From Dyadobacter fermentans (GTDB taxonomy: Bacteria > Bacteroidota > Bacteroidia > Cytophagales > Spirosomataceae), in assembly GCF_019924045.1 (NCBI RefSeq), contig NZ_JAHXBN010000027.1:99655-163654 (forward strand): a stretch of DNA of 64,000 nucleotides, given 5' to 3'. Numbering within the stretch: position 1 is the stretch's first letter; every line of letters begins with the position of its first letter. The notes under the pieces are model-generated. The model saw only the letters and a program-made list of their open reading frames with translations, was not told where the DNA came from and did no database searches. Of the stretch, positions 8,391 through 19,000 are shown piece after piece. Both the position numbers and the translations under genes were made by a program.

Positions 8391-9479
8391 CTATATTTTT
8401 ACGCTTTTACCGGTCGCTACCGATTTGTAGATGGCTTCCACCACGCGGATATCGCGCAAGCCTTCTTCACCCGGGGCGATTAGGTCGGTGTTGTTCATGA
8501 TGGCCAGGCAATCCTCGTCCATTTGCTTTGCCTGCTGACTTTTGATGGGGAAATTAATGAGGGTCCCGTCGGACATACTGCCTTTGTTGCCGTTGTAACC
8601 CGACTGCGGCTCCATTTTCAGCCAACCCTTTTCATAGTTCACTTGCAAGTAGTTCATATTGATCCCAAAACTGGTCTGGCAGGTAGCCTTCGCCCCGCTT
8701 GGGAAATCGAGCATGAACATCATGGTTTCTTCTACCTCCTTATAAATGTCGGGGCGGGTTGTCGATGCCTGCGCGATCACACTCACAGGCTCCTCGCCCG
8801 TAGCCAGGCGCGCACCCTGTAATGCATACACGCCCATATCGCCCATGCAGCCGCCTCCCAATGCCTTTTTCTGCTTCCAGTGATCGGTGCGGGCGTCGAA
8901 GTACCCGGCAGCGCTGTTGACCATCTTCACCTTTCCGAACTTCTGTTCCTTCGCCACTTTCATGTAAGCCTGGATATTCGGGTCGTGCTGGCAACGGTAG
9001 CCGATCGCCAGCTTCACCTTGTTGCTTTTGCATGCCGCGATCATCGCCTCGCAGTCGGCCACGGACGGCGCCATCGGCTTCTCGCAAAACACATGCTTAC
9101 CGGCTTTTGCGGCCCGTACCACATACTCGCGGTGCATGGACGGCGGCAGTACGACGTACACGATGTCGATGTCCGGGTTCTTGGCGATCTGGTCGAAGTT
9201 TTGGTAGTTGTAAATGTTCTTGTCGGGAATGTTGTATTTGGCTTTCCACGCCTCGGCCTTCGACGGCGTGCCCGTAACGATTCCTGCGAGATAGCATTTT
9301 TCCGTCAGTTGCAGCGCAGGGGCGAGCAGGTCCGTGCTGTAATAGCCCAGGCCCACGAGCGCAATGCCGAGTTTATCCTTTTTGGGAGATGTAGCGGCGA
9401 TCAGCGGGTTACCTGAAAACAAAGTAGCGGCCCCGGCCAATGTTAATGTCGATAAAAAATCACGTCTTTCGATTTGCAT
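8391..9479 (-). CDS. Gfo/Idh/MocA-family oxidoreductase, Tat-type signal
   Basis: A 362-residue NAD(P)-dependent sugar oxidoreductase of the glucose-fructose oxidoreductase family. The start ERRDFLS with a hydrophobic stretch to about residue 29 looks like a twin-arginine signal, implying export as a folded cofactor-bound protein. GLGYYSTD at 43-50 is the Rossmann turn, and FCEKPMAP places the family EKP motif at 133-135. The substrate is not known. Sitting between GH43 and GH10 it probably acts on xylose, arabinose or an oligosaccharide end, possibly converting or epimerising it in the periplasm. A 146-base gap with two inverted repeats precedes it. Confidence 0.85.
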   Translation of the reverse strand: MQIERRDFLSTLTLAGAATLFSGNPLIAATSPKKDKLGIALVGLGYYSTDLLAPALQLTEKCYLAGIVTGTPSKAEAWKAKYNIPDKNIYNYQNFDQIAKNPDIDIVYVVLPPSMHREYVVRAAKAGKHVFCEKPMAPSVADCEAMIAACKSNKVKLAIGYRCQHDPNIQAYMKVAKEQKFGKVKMVNSAAGYFDARTDHWKQKKALGGGCMGDMGVYALQGARLATGEEPVSVIAQASTTRPDIYKEVEETMMFMLDFPSGAKATCQTSFGINMNYLQVNYEKGWLKMEPQSGYNGNKGSMSDGTLINFPIKSQQAKQMDEDCLAIMNNTDLIAPGEEGLRDIRVVEAIYKSVATGKSVKI

Positions 9480-9524
9480 AGCTTGGATGATTGAATGCTT
9501 TTGGATGAGATCATCGGCACGAAT

Positions 9525-9559
9525 GCGCCGGTACAGCCTTTAAAAGCCGGCACCGGCGC
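9525..9559 (-). repeat. Inverted repeat in the leader of the Gfo/Idh gene
   Basis: GCGCCGGT (9525-9532) and ACCGGCGC (9552-9559) are perfect 8-base arms around a 19-base loop. It lies about 45 bases upstream of the oxidoreductase start codon and may stabilise the downstream part of the operon mRNA. Confidence 0.4.
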
Positions 9560-9603
9560 CCGTTTCACTAAAATATTGGCATTATTTCGGTTTGTCGAAG
9601 CAC

Positions 9604-9647
9604 GATCGTCCCGATCATGCCGGCATCAAGGTACAATCGGGACGATC
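9604..9647. repeat. Inverted repeat across the GH43 3' end
   Basis: GATCGTCCCGAT (9604-9615) and ATCGGGACGATC (9636-9647) are perfect 12-base arms around a 20-base loop that contains ATGCCGGCAT. The right arm codes for the last residues of the GH43 protein. No T-run follows on the minus strand, so an RNA-processing or stability hairpin is more likely than a terminator. Confidence 0.45.
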
Positions 9648-10678
9648 CCGCCGGCCGCGTCGCGCACGAGCTCGCGCACCTTCACGTTACGCAGGTGGGT
9701 TTTTCCTGACAATTCCGAATCGTGGTAAAAAATATACCATTTGCCCTTGAACTCGACGATGGAATGGTGGGTCGTCCAGCCTTCTACCGGTTTCATAATC
9801 ACCCCTTTGTAGGTAAATGGCCCGTAAGGTGATTTGCTTTCGGCATAGCAAAGCAAATGCGTATCGCCGGTAGAATAAGAGAAATAGTATTTGCCATTGA
9901 ACTTGTGCATCCATGCGCCTTCAAAAAACCGGCGGTCGTGGTCTCCCCCAAGGAGCGGCTTGCCATGCTCATCCAGAATCTGTACGTCACGGGGCGTTTC
10001 GGCAAATGTGCGCATATCGCCGCTCATTTTAGCCACTTTGGCGCTCAATGCGGGTTCCTGATCGTGGCCTTTCCCCAGATCGGTGGAAAGCGTTTTGTCA
10101 TATTTCCCCGAATGCCAGCGCTGCAACTGGCCGCCCCAGATACCGCCGAAATACATGTAGCTCTGCCCGTCGGTATCGGTAAAAACGGCCGGATCAATGC
10201 TGTAACTACCCGGAATCGGTTCGGGCTCTGCTTTGAAAGGCCCCGCGGGCGATTTGGAAGTAGCCACGCCAATGCGGAAAACATCCTGTTTGTCCTTGAC
10301 CGGGAAGTACAAATAGTAGGTCCCGTTTTTGAATGCGGCGTCCGGCGCCCACAACTGGCGCCCTGCCCAGGGGATGTCTTTCAGATCCAGCACTACACCG
10401 TGGTCGGTTACCGTTCCACCGATTGCGTCCATCGAATACACATGGTAATCCCGCATGTTGAAATGGCCGCCCTCGTCATCCTGCGGCACATTGGCCTCGA
10501 TGTCGTGGGAAGGATAAATGTAAATTTTGCCATCGAATACGTGCGCGGACGGGTCGGCGGTGAACAGGTCGCCGACCAACGGTTTCACTTTGGCTTGCTG
10601 GCATAGGCCCGTTTCCAGGCCTATGCTGCCAATGGCCGCCAGCGCCATGAAACCGGCTGATAAAAAGCTGCGGGTCAT
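9626..10678 (-). CDS. GH43 glycoside hydrolase (beta-xylosidase / alpha-L-arabinofuranosidase type)
   Basis: A 350-residue secreted five-bladed beta-propeller. The three GH43 acidic residues can be placed: base Asp42 in TADPSAHVFDG, the pKa-tuning Asp162 in SIDPAVF, and acid Glu253 in FFEGAWM. The signal peptide covers roughly residues 1-26. The family removes terminal xylose or arabinose with inversion, and the operon context points to xylan side chains or xylo-oligosaccharide ends; the exact linkage cannot be read from sequence. It lies 23 bases after susD. Confidence 0.88.
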   Translation of the reverse strand: MTRSFLSAGFMALAAIGSIGLETGLCQQAKVKPLVGDLFTADPSAHVFDGKIYIYPSHDIEANVPQDDEGGHFNMRDYHVYSMDAIGGTVTDHGVVLDLKDIPWAGRQLWAPDAAFKNGTYYLYFPVKDKQDVFRIGVATSKSPAGPFKAEPEPIPGSYSIDPAVFTDTDGQSYMYFGGIWGGQLQRWHSGKYDKTLSTDLGKGHDQEPALSAKVAKMSGDMRTFAETPRDVQILDEHGKPLLGGDHDRRFFEGAWMHKFNGKYYFSYSTGDTHLLCYAESKSPYGPFTYKGVIMKPVEGWTTHHSIVEFKGKWYIFYHDSELSGKTHLRNVKVRELVRDAAGGIVPIVP

Positions 10679-10701
10679 ATGAATAGGCTGATTAATAAGG
10701 T

Positions 10702-12516
10702 TTAATATCCGGAATTTTGTGGAAAAGCAGGGCCGTCCACTACTCTATCGATCTGCGACTGAGGAATTGGCCTTAACATATTGAAATCCTTCACGTAAGG
10801 TGCTGCCTCCTGGTTCCACTCCTGCACACGGCGTACGAGCGAACGCGTCCGCACGAGGTCGTGCCAGCGCTGCCATTCCCCGAAAAACTCGCGGCTGCGC
10901 TCGTCGAGGATAAAATCAAGGGTCACGTCGTCGGCGGTGATGGTCATGGCGGCGACCGCAGCGGCGTTCTGAGCCGTGGTGTTGCTCTTGCGGAACGCCG
11001 CCCGTTGGCGCACGACGTTGATCAGACTGGCGGCTTTTACAGCATCACCGGCTTTGAAATGCGCCTCAGCCCCTGTCATATACACATCCGAAAAGCGGTA
11101 CAAAACGCACGGACGCGTCGAAGGGTCATTGAAATTAGCCCCGCGGCTCGGGTCCATGAATTTTTTCAATGCCGGGAAAATGCCGTTGTTCCACAAGCTC
11201 GGCGGCACCACAATCCCCTTGAATGGCCTCGTACCGACAAACTGCGGCGCTCCGGGTACCTCGTAGTCCGGCAGCCACACGGCGGTGTCCTGCCCTACGA
11301 CCGTCGTGTAGCTGATCCCGCGGCTGTTGTTGGCCGCATTGGCGGCATTGGTAATAGAGGTATTGGAAATATAAACGGTGTAAAAAGAATTGGCAAAACG
11401 CGAATCTACATCACGGTGGGTAAATGCCTGATCGAGGAAGTAGTTCTTGCCTGCGTGCGGGCCGGTAGGCCATTTGTCGGTGTTGGGACGCATGCGGACA
11501 TACGGGCGACCATAGTATGAGTCGCGGATCATGCCCGACGTACCACTGTTCACAAATCCTCCCGCGGCGTTTTTGAAGGAATTGATACCACTGTTGTTGG
11601 GGTAATTCCAGTTCGTAAACCAGGGCGAAAGATTTTGCGCCGCACCGCCGCCGGCCGCGCCGCCGACATTGTAATAGCCATATTTAGGATCCAGCACGTG
11701 GTCGCTGACGAACATCGTTTCCTTACCATAGTCATTCGCAGGTACGAATGCATCGCCGTAATCCTGCCACAGATCGAGCCCATAAGCCGATTTGCCGGCG
11801 ATGATCTCGTCGCATAATGCAGCAGCTTTGGTAAAATCGGCAGCGGTGTTATTCAGCCAGCCCCGGGTGAGGTAGGCTTTGGCGAGCAGGAACTGCGCCA
11901 CAGGCTTGGTGGCCGCCTTGCCGAGAAACGGCGCAGCTGGCTGGTTGGGCAGATCGGCAGCCGCTTCCGTTAAATCTTTAATGATCAACTCATACACCTG
12001 CGCGGCAGGCTGGCGGGAAGCCGCTTGCGAAGGCACGGTAATAAACTCGGTGTGAAGCGGCACGTCGCCCCAGGTTTGCACGAGGTAGAAATACCAGAAC
12101 GCCCTCAGAAACTTGGCCTGTGCGAGGTATTGCTTCCGGGTCGCGTCGGGAAGGTCGATGGTCTGCCCATATTGCAACACGCCGTTCAGGGTGTTGATAT
12201 CCTGGAACGCAACGCCCCAGGCCGAACCGAAATTACTGCCGTTCAGCCCATTGTAGGTATAAGGAATGGGTGTACCCGCGCTGAGGCCCTGGATAAACTC
12301 GTCGGTACCAGCCTGCATTTCGACGGTAAAACCTTCGGTTCCCCATTGGCTGCGGATGTCGTTGTACACCCCGGCAATACCGCCGAGCACGCCCGACGGG
12401 CTGTTGAAATAGGAGGGGACGATCTGGGATTGCGGATGTTCTTCGAGTACTTTTTCACAGCCCGAGCTCAGCAATGCGACCATGCCGGCGGTGATGAATA
12501 TTTTGATGGATTTCAT
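10702..12516 (-). CDS. SusD/RagB-family glycan-binding lipoprotein, xylan operon 1
   Basis: A 604-residue lipoprotein with the lipobox LLSSGC near residue 20, followed by the SusD N-terminal pattern (FNSPSGVLGGIAGVYNDIR) and a C-terminal RagB/SusD region with LDERSREFFGEWQRWHDLVR. It should sit on the cell surface over the SusC pore and bind xylan fragments. It lies 7 bases after susC and 23 before GH43. The length is at the upper end for the family. Confidence 0.9.
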   Translation of the reverse strand: MKSIKIFITAGMVALLSSGCEKVLEEHPQSQIVPSYFNSPSGVLGGIAGVYNDIRSQWGTEGFTVEMQAGTDEFIQGLSAGTPIPYTYNGLNGSNFGSAWGVAFQDINTLNGVLQYGQTIDLPDATRKQYLAQAKFLRAFWYFYLVQTWGDVPLHTEFITVPSQAASRQPAAQVYELIIKDLTEAAADLPNQPAAPFLGKAATKPVAQFLLAKAYLTRGWLNNTAADFTKAAALCDEIIAGKSAYGLDLWQDYGDAFVPANDYGKETMFVSDHVLDPKYGYYNVGGAAGGGAAQNLSPWFTNWNYPNNSGINSFKNAAGGFVNSGTSGMIRDSYYGRPYVRMRPNTDKWPTGPHAGKNYFLDQAFTHRDVDSRFANSFYTVYISNTSITNAANAANNSRGISYTTVVGQDTAVWLPDYEVPGAPQFVGTRPFKGIVVPPSLWNNGIFPALKKFMDPSRGANFNDPSTRPCVLYRFSDVYMTGAEAHFKAGDAVKAASLINVVRQRAAFRKSNTTAQNAAAVAAMTITADDVTLDFILDERSREFFGEWQRWHDLVRTRSLVRRVQEWNQEAAPYVKDFNMLRPIPQSQIDRVVDGPAFPQNSGY

Positions 12517-12523
12517 GATCGGA

Positions 12524-15500
12524 TCAGAATTTAAGGTTTACGCCCACGGTGAATTGCCTTACCGGCGGGTTATTGAGGTTTACGGCGATTTGTCGCTCAG
12601 GCGCGCCACGCTCGCTGGCCCCCTGCGGGTTGAGCGTCGACTGTCCGCTGGCATAGCTGTTGCCTTCCGGGTCAACGGCGAGGTTATCCTTCACGAGCGG
12701 CGAATAGATGATGAACGGGTTCGTGAGGTTCACGTAAACGCGGGCCGACGAAGCGCCAATCTTTTTGATCACGTCGCTTGCGAATGTATACCCGAAGTTA
12801 ATGCTCCGGCATTTGATGAACGATCCGTCGTAATACCCGAGTGTCGAACCGAAGTTGGCGACTGCGCTGCTCGCGTCAGGGGCGGGGAATGCGTTGGTCG
12901 GGTTGGTATCGGTCCAGTAATCCGTTTTCACCTGGTTGACGCGGCTCTGGTTGAAGAATGCAAACCCGCCCGAACCTGTGGAATTACCGGTAAGGTAAGG
13001 AACAAGCACTTTCATACCCATCCGCGCATAAGTGACGATCGAGGCGTCGAAGTTTTTGAAGCTGAAACGGTTGGTAAGTCCCCCCTCCCATTTGGGTTGG
13101 AAATTACCCAGGATCTGCCGGTCGCTCGCGTCGATTTTGCCGTCCGCGTTCAAATCCTCGACCCGGATCTGCCCCGGATATTGCACAGGCGACACCTGCT
13201 TGGCCAAAGTACCGTTCTCTGCATCGGCAAGCTGCCAGATGCCTAGCTTTTTGTAATCATAAATCACTGAAAGCGGCTGTCCTACAAACCATCCCGCGCC
13301 GAGATTGGCTTTTTCCTGCGGCGTGGTCAGCTGCGTAATTTTCTCGCGATTGAAGAAATAGGTCGCGTCCACACTCCAATTGAATCCTTTCGGCTTTCTG
13401 GCAATCTCGAAAGTAACGGCAACTTCCAGTCCCTTACCCTCGGTTTTACCCAGGTTTTTCAGGGTAGAACCGGCGCCATTGCTCGGAGGAAGCGGCACCG
13501 AGAGGAGAATATTCTTGGTTTTCTGGTGGTACCAGTCCACGGAACCGGTAATGCGGTTATTCAGGAAGCCAAAATCGACACCAATATCAACCTGCGATGT
13601 CGATTGCCAGCTTAAGTTGCTCGCCGGGAGGCTCGTCACGGTGTAGGCCAGCTGCTGCCCGGCGGTACCCGTTCCGAAGTTGTAATATCCAGCCGACAAC
13701 GCACCCAGCGTCGAGTACGCGCCCACGTTACGGTTTCCGGACACGCCCCAGCCACCGCGCAGTTTCAGATTCGAAACAAACGCCACGCTTTTCATAAACC
13801 CTTCCTCGATCACATTCCAGCCCAGGCCGACGGCCGGGTAATTGAAATACTGGTTGCCGGGTGACAAAGTGGAAGAACCGTCCCTGCGCAGGGTCAAAGT
13901 CAGCAAATAGCGGTCGTCGTAGCTATAATTGAGCCTCCCCATGTACGAAAGCAGGCCGGTTTCCGAAAACGAGTTACCGAAATCCGAATTAGCAACCGGC
14001 TGACCGGACGCCAGTGAAAAGTTGGATGTTTTGATATAATCCGCCGGCACGCCTGTTACGGTGAAACGGCTGCCCAGCGAGTGGTTTTTGGTGTATTCGT
14101 ATAATGCCGTGAAACCCAGTTTGTGCTTGTCGGCAAACGTTTTGTCGTAATAAAGCAAATGTTGCAGGTTCACGTCCCAGTACTCGGTGTTGCTGATTTC
14201 CGCTGTGGACGAGGATTGTACCGTCGCGGCATTGAAGTACGTCAACGGGCCATTATAGCCATTGTAATTCGACTGGCTGAAATTCAAACCTGCATTAAAC
14301 CGGTATTTCAAACCCGGCAGAATGGTCACTTCGGCGTACAGGCTGTTGAACGTCCGCACGGAACGCGTACGGCCGAGGTACGAATCCTTTTTGGTCAGGA
14401 TCGTGAGCGGGCTCACGCCGGCCGCGTCGATAGAGCCTTCCGACGGGAACATATTCACACTTCCATCCGCATTGTAGGGTGATGCCAGCGGCGTCAGGCG
14501 CACGAGCCCGCCCGGTACACCGCCCCCGCCGGGCGTGTTCTGGTAAGTAAGGGTATTCAGCGTGTTCAGCCCTATTTTGATGTTCTTCCCGATCCGCTGA
14601 TCGATGGTAGCGCGGAGGTTGAAACGCTGGAAATTCTGGTTGGGAATAATACCCGTTTCATTGAAATACCCCAAACCGAGCGAGTACTGCGTGTTTTCGA
14701 CGCCGCCCTGCATGCCGAGCTGGTGGTTGGACATGAAACCCGGCTTGTAGATCAGGTCCTGCCAGTCAGTAGACACACCCTTGTCCAGGGCCTCCTGTTC
14801 TTTCGGTGTGAGCAAATAACCCGACGTGCCGGGGCTAGTACGGTTGTATTTGGCCGCATCCGCTTTGAACTGTGCATATTCGGGGCCGTTCATCACATTG
14901 AATTTGCCCATGATGCGCGTCTCGCCGTGGTAGCCGTCGTAGCTGAACACCGGCTTGCCCACCTTCCCTCTTTTGGTCGTCACGAGAATTACCCCACCCG
15001 CTCCGCGCGAGCCGTAGATCGCCGTGGCGGAAGCGTCTTTCAATACTTCCAGGCTCAGGATATCGTCGGGGTTAATGTCGTTCAAGCCGCCGAACGGAAT
15101 GCCGTCGACCACCACGAGCGGGCCGTCGAGGCCATCGCTTGATCCCGAACTGGTCGTCAGCGTGCGGTTACCGCGGATGCGGATCTGCCCCTGGGAACCG
15201 GGCGTACTGCCATTGCTGATAATGGACACCCCCGCGGCGCGGCCTTTGAGCTGGCTGATGAGGTTCGGCGCAGGCACTTCTTTGAGCGTCGACTCGCTCA
15301 CGGAAACCACCGAGCCGGTCACATCGCGCTTGCGCTGCGTTCCGTAGCCGACCACTACTACTTCTTCGAGTACTTTATGATCGGGGGCAAGCGACACGTT
15401 GATGATCTTCTGGTTCCCAACCACCACCTCTTTGGACGCATAACCTACCAGCGAAAACACCAGTACTATTTGCTCATTGTCCGGGATAGTAATCCTGAAA

Positions 15501-15760
15501 TTCCCGTTCTCGTCGGCGATCGTTCCGCGCGTGGTACCTTTAATAAGGATACTCACTCCCGGCAATGCATCGCTGGCTTCCCCCGTAACCTTTCCGGTCA
15601 CTTCCTCATCGGCGACGACCTGGCGGACGAGCCTGTTCAAATCATTTTCCGATGCATGGGCGCCGCCGGCGGGGCCCAGCGTCATCGCCAACATCAGCGG
15701 CCATCCCATGGTCGCTAATGTGCAGAGCCGGTTTCTCTTGTTCAGTAAAAAGTAGCGCAT
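12524..15760 (-). CDS. SusC/RagA-family TonB-dependent transporter, xylan operon 1
   Basis: A transporter of 1078 residues if started at the ATG at 15760. An in-frame ATG at 15799 is less likely because it lies inside a perfect palindrome and places 13 polar residues before the signal. Features are a signal region to about residue 37, a carboxypeptidase-regulatory-like domain (54-126), EVVVVGYG at 133-140, a plug with GSRGAGGVILVTTKRG, and a barrel ending in NLKF. There is no STN domain. It is the first gene of the GH43/GH10 operon and is divergent from the hybrid sensor, the usual layout when the sensor activates susC. The substrate is inferred to be xylo-oligosaccharides. Confidence 0.9.
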   Translation of the reverse strand: MRYFLLNKRNRLCTLATMGWPLMLAMTLGPAGGAHASENDLNRLVRQVVADEEVTGKVTGEASDALPGVSILIKGTTRGTIADENGNFRITIPDNEQIVLVFSLVGYASKEVVVGNQKIINVSLAPDHKVLEEVVVVGYGTQRKRDVTGSVVSVSESTLKEVPAPNLISQLKGRAAGVSIISNGSTPGSQGQIRIRGNRTLTTSSGSSDGLDGPLVVVDGIPFGGLNDINPDDILSLEVLKDASATAIYGSRGAGGVILVTTKRGKVGKPVFSYDGYHGETRIMGKFNVMNGPEYAQFKADAAKYNRTSPGTSGYLLTPKEQEALDKGVSTDWQDLIYKPGFMSNHQLGMQGGVENTQYSLGLGYFNETGIIPNQNFQRFNLRATIDQRIGKNIKIGLNTLNTLTYQNTPGGGGVPGGLVRLTPLASPYNADGSVNMFPSEGSIDAAGVSPLTILTKKDSYLGRTRSVRTFNSLYAEVTILPGLKYRFNAGLNFSQSNYNGYNGPLTYFNAATVQSSSTAEISNTEYWDVNLQHLLYYDKTFADKHKLGFTALYEYTKNHSLGSRFTVTGVPADYIKTSNFSLASGQPVANSDFGNSFSETGLLSYMGRLNYSYDDRYLLTLTLRRDGSSTLSPGNQYFNYPAVGLGWNVIEEGFMKSVAFVSNLKLRGGWGVSGNRNVGAYSTLGALSAGYYNFGTGTAGQQLAYTVTSLPASNLSWQSTSQVDIGVDFGFLNNRITGSVDWYHQKTKNILLSVPLPPSNGAGSTLKNLGKTEGKGLEVAVTFEIARKPKGFNWSVDATYFFNREKITQLTTPQEKANLGAGWFVGQPLSVIYDYKKLGIWQLADAENGTLAKQVSPVQYPGQIRVEDLNADGKIDASDRQILGNFQPKWEGGLTNRFSFKNFDASIVTYARMGMKVLVPYLTGNSTGSGGFAFFNQSRVNQVKTDYWTDTNPTNAFPAPDASSAVANFGSTLGYYDGSFIKCRSINFGYTFASDVIKKIGASSARVYVNLTNPFIIYSPLVKDNLAVDPEGNSYASGQSTLNPQGASERGAPERQIAVNLNNPPVRQFTVGVNLKF

Positions 15761-15792
15761 AGGCTTGCAGGGTTTTTGTTGAAAATTTTTAT

Positions 15793-15807
15793 TTGTCATT
15801 TTGACAA
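15793..15807. repeat. Palindrome TTGTCA-TTT-TGACAA in the xylan susC leader
   Basis: A perfect 6-base-arm inverted repeat 33 bases upstream of the preferred susC start at 15760. It may be an operator or a leader hairpin. It argues that the longer reading frame from 15799 is not translated. Confidence 0.4.
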
Positions 15808-15859
15808 TATATTTTTAGAACATAATGATTCCAATAATTTATGGTAACCTAACAATGGA

Positions 15860-15867
15860 CAAAAGTA
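15860..15867 (-). promoter_or_regulatory. Candidate -7 box of xylan operon 1
   Basis: On the minus strand this reads TACTTTTG, a full match to TAnnTTTG, about 100 bases upstream of susC. No -33 TTTG is seen at 19-21 bases, as expected for a promoter that needs an activator such as the neighbouring hybrid sensor. Confidence 0.35.
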
Positions 15868-15893
15868 GTATGGCCGCGATACCGGCCGTGAGC

Positions 15894-15922
15894 ACATTTG
15901 TGCAAACTATGGGAACAAATGT
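15894..15922. promoter_or_regulatory. Inverted repeat, possible activator site of the hybrid sensor
   Basis: ACATTTGT (15894-15901) and ACAAATGT (15915-15922) are perfect 8-base arms 13 bases apart. The site lies about 40-70 bases upstream of the predicted susC start point, where an AraC-type activator would bind. Confidence 0.35.
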
Positions 15923-16044
15923 TCAAAAAGGGCCTAAAACTGGCAGATTCAGAGACAAAGTTGCATTTAACCCATTCCCGACGATGGAGAAATACGCATT
16001 TCCGTCGTCTTTATAGTAAATCACCTTTCATTGTTCAAAACTTA

Positions 16045-19000
16045 ATGAGAACCCGGCCGTTTCTACACATTCTGATGAGTCTGCTGCTGCTTTTTGCCGG
16101 CATTGGACGAGTGGCCGTTGCCCAAGGCGAACCGCCCCGTTTTACCGCCATTACCTCCATGGACGGGCTCTCTTCCAATACTGTAACCGCGATCCTGAAA
16201 GACCGCTACGGACTACTTTGGTTCGCCACGGACGACGGCCTCAACAAGTACGACGGCACGGGCTTCACCGTTTACCGCCACCGGAAAACCGACTCCACAT
16301 CCCTGAAATCAAACGACGTTTCGGCAATTTACGAAGACCGCGCCGGACGCATTTGGGTGGGAACCATCATCGGTTCGCTGCATCTGTACGACCGCCGGAA
16401 GGATTCATTCGTCCGGATCAAGGTCTACCACAGCATTAACTCGATATGCGAGGACGCGCAGGGCAAAATATGGGCCGGTACCACACAGGGCCTCATTGTT
16501 ATCGACCCGCATACCTGGAAAATCCAAACATTCGCCTCCGTTCCCGGTACGCCGCCGCAAATAGCAGGCAAGCACATACACAGGCTTTTTCGCGACCGCG
16601 CCCGGCAAATGTGGGTCGGGACGAGCAATGGGCTTTTCAAGTTTTTAAGTAAAGAAAACCGGTTTGTGCCCGTCGATTACCGCGGTGCGGAGGCAGCCGG
16701 GGATGGTGCGGATTTTGTGACGGCCATCAGCCAGGACAGCACCGGCAGCATGTGGATCGGCACGCAGCACGGCCTGTTTACCCTTTCCGCGGACGGTAAG
16801 CCGGCAAGGCGGTTCGGCTACCAGCCGGGGAACAGCCATTCGATCAGCAACAATATGATATTCACGATCTCTCCGCAAAGCAGGGACGAGGTCTGGATCG
16901 GCACCGACGGCGGACTGAATATCGTCGATACGCGCACGGGGCGCATGACGCACCACACGCCCGACCCGCGCACGCCGTTCAGCATAACGAATAAGTCTAT
17001 ACGTGCCATCCTGGCCGATCCCGCCGGCATTACCTGGATGGGCACCTACAAAGGCGGCGTCAACAAATACGACCGCAATCTGACGCTCTTCGGGCTTAAA
17101 CGCTGCGATCCCTACGACCCGTACGGTTTGAGCGCTCCCTTTGTGACGTCGTTCGCTGAACACCCCGATGGCCGCATTTTTGTCGGCACCGACGATGGCG
17201 GCGTAAATCTCTACGACCGCAAAACCAACCTTTTCCGCAAATACCCGATTCAGGCACGGAATAAGGCGGCTTCGGCAGGGCTGGCCGTGCTCTCGCTGAA
17301 ACTGACGTCCCGGGATGCACTCTGGATCGGTACTTTTCAGGACGGGCTCTTCCTGCTAAACCCGGTCACGGGCGCGTACGAACAGTTCCTGCAAGGTCCG
17401 GAAGTCACTTCATTGAGCAACAACAACATTTTTTCACTTACCCGGGACAAAAAAGGGAAGCTGTGGGTCGGTACCAACGGCGGGGGCGTCAATGTGTACC
17501 ATCCTGAAACAAAGCAGTTCGAAAGGCTTTTTACCCCTAACATCTCCCTGCTGAAACGCATGATCCCACTGAATGCCTACATCCGAGACATTTTGGAAGA
17601 CCGGCACGGAAAAATGTGGATCGCCTCCCACGGCACCGGCATCGCCGTTTTTGATCCGGAAAAAAGGGTTTCTATCCTGCTCGACCGCGAAACAGCCGCA
17701 CTCCCCAGCAACAATGTCCTCTCACTTCTGGAAGACAGCCGCGGCAATATCTGGGCGGGCACCGGCGGCGAGGGACTCGCGCTATTTGACCCAAAAACAC
17801 AAAAATTTGTCACATTCGGCGTCGACAATGGACTGCCGAGCGGGATGGTCAACAAGGTATTGGAAGACGCGCAGGGACGGATCTGGGTAAGCACCAATGA
17901 AGGGATCAGCCTGTTGGATCTGCATACCAAGAAATTCACCAACTATACTGCACATAATGGCCTGCAAAACAACACTTTCGCATTGGGTGCAGGTATGCGA
18001 ACGTCCGATAATGTGCTGTTTTTCGGTGGTATCGCGGGTTTTAATTACATAGATACCCGCGGCCTGAAAAAACACCAGGGGCAGACGCCCGTCATACTCC
18101 GGGAGCTGAAAGTCGGGAACAGGGCCGTCACATCCGTCGATTCGGGCATGATCGACGCGGATATTTCCGTCGCACAATCAATCCGGCTCGATTACAAGCA
18201 GAATTTTTCGATCGGCTACGGGGCGCTCAACTACACCAATCCCGAGCAGACCGCCTATCGGTATCGCCTCGTGGGACTGCAAAATGAATGGCAGCAGGCC
18301 AGCCGGGCTACCACGGCCAGTTACACCAACCTCAATCCCGGCGACTACCGGTTCGAGGTGCAGGCCAGCAGCGACGGCAGCGATTGGAGCTCGCCCCCCG
18401 CGACGGTCGCGGTGATCGTGAAGCCTCCTTTCTACCTTACTATTTATGCTTACATTTTCTACGTGCTGGCGCCCATTGCCGCCGTGTTCCTCATGCGGCG
18501 GCGCGGCATCCAAAGGCTGCACCGGAAGTTCAGGGAAGAACAGGCCCGCCGCGAGATGGAACGCAAGCAGGAGCTCGACAGGCTGAAAATCAAGTTTCTG
18601 ACTAATCTCAGCCACGAATTCCGCACACCTATTTCGCTCATTCTCGCACCGGTGGAAAACCTGCTCGCACAGGAATCGCCCCACCAGCCGCAGATTTCGG
18701 CGATCCGGCGCAATGCGAAACGGCTGCTCAACCTCGTGGACCAGCTACTGGATTTCAAGAACTTACAGGAGCAGGAATTAAAGGCCGACCTACGCCGCGC
18801 CGATATCGTGCCTTTCGTACGCGACGCCTGCGATTCGTTCAGCGACCTTTCGCAGCGGAAACGCGTCCGTTTCACGTTCGATAGCTCCGTGGCGCATTTG
18901 CTGATCGACTTCGACGCCGACAAGATGGAGCGCATTCTTTTCAACCTGCTTTCCAATGCGTTCAAATTCACGCCGGAAGGCGGCGAAGTGGCATTGCAGC

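Noticed and set aside
15898..16044. N-terminal extension of the hybrid sensor
   Set aside because: The extension is polar, lies in the divergent promoter region and would bury the signal peptide; ATG 16045 fits better.
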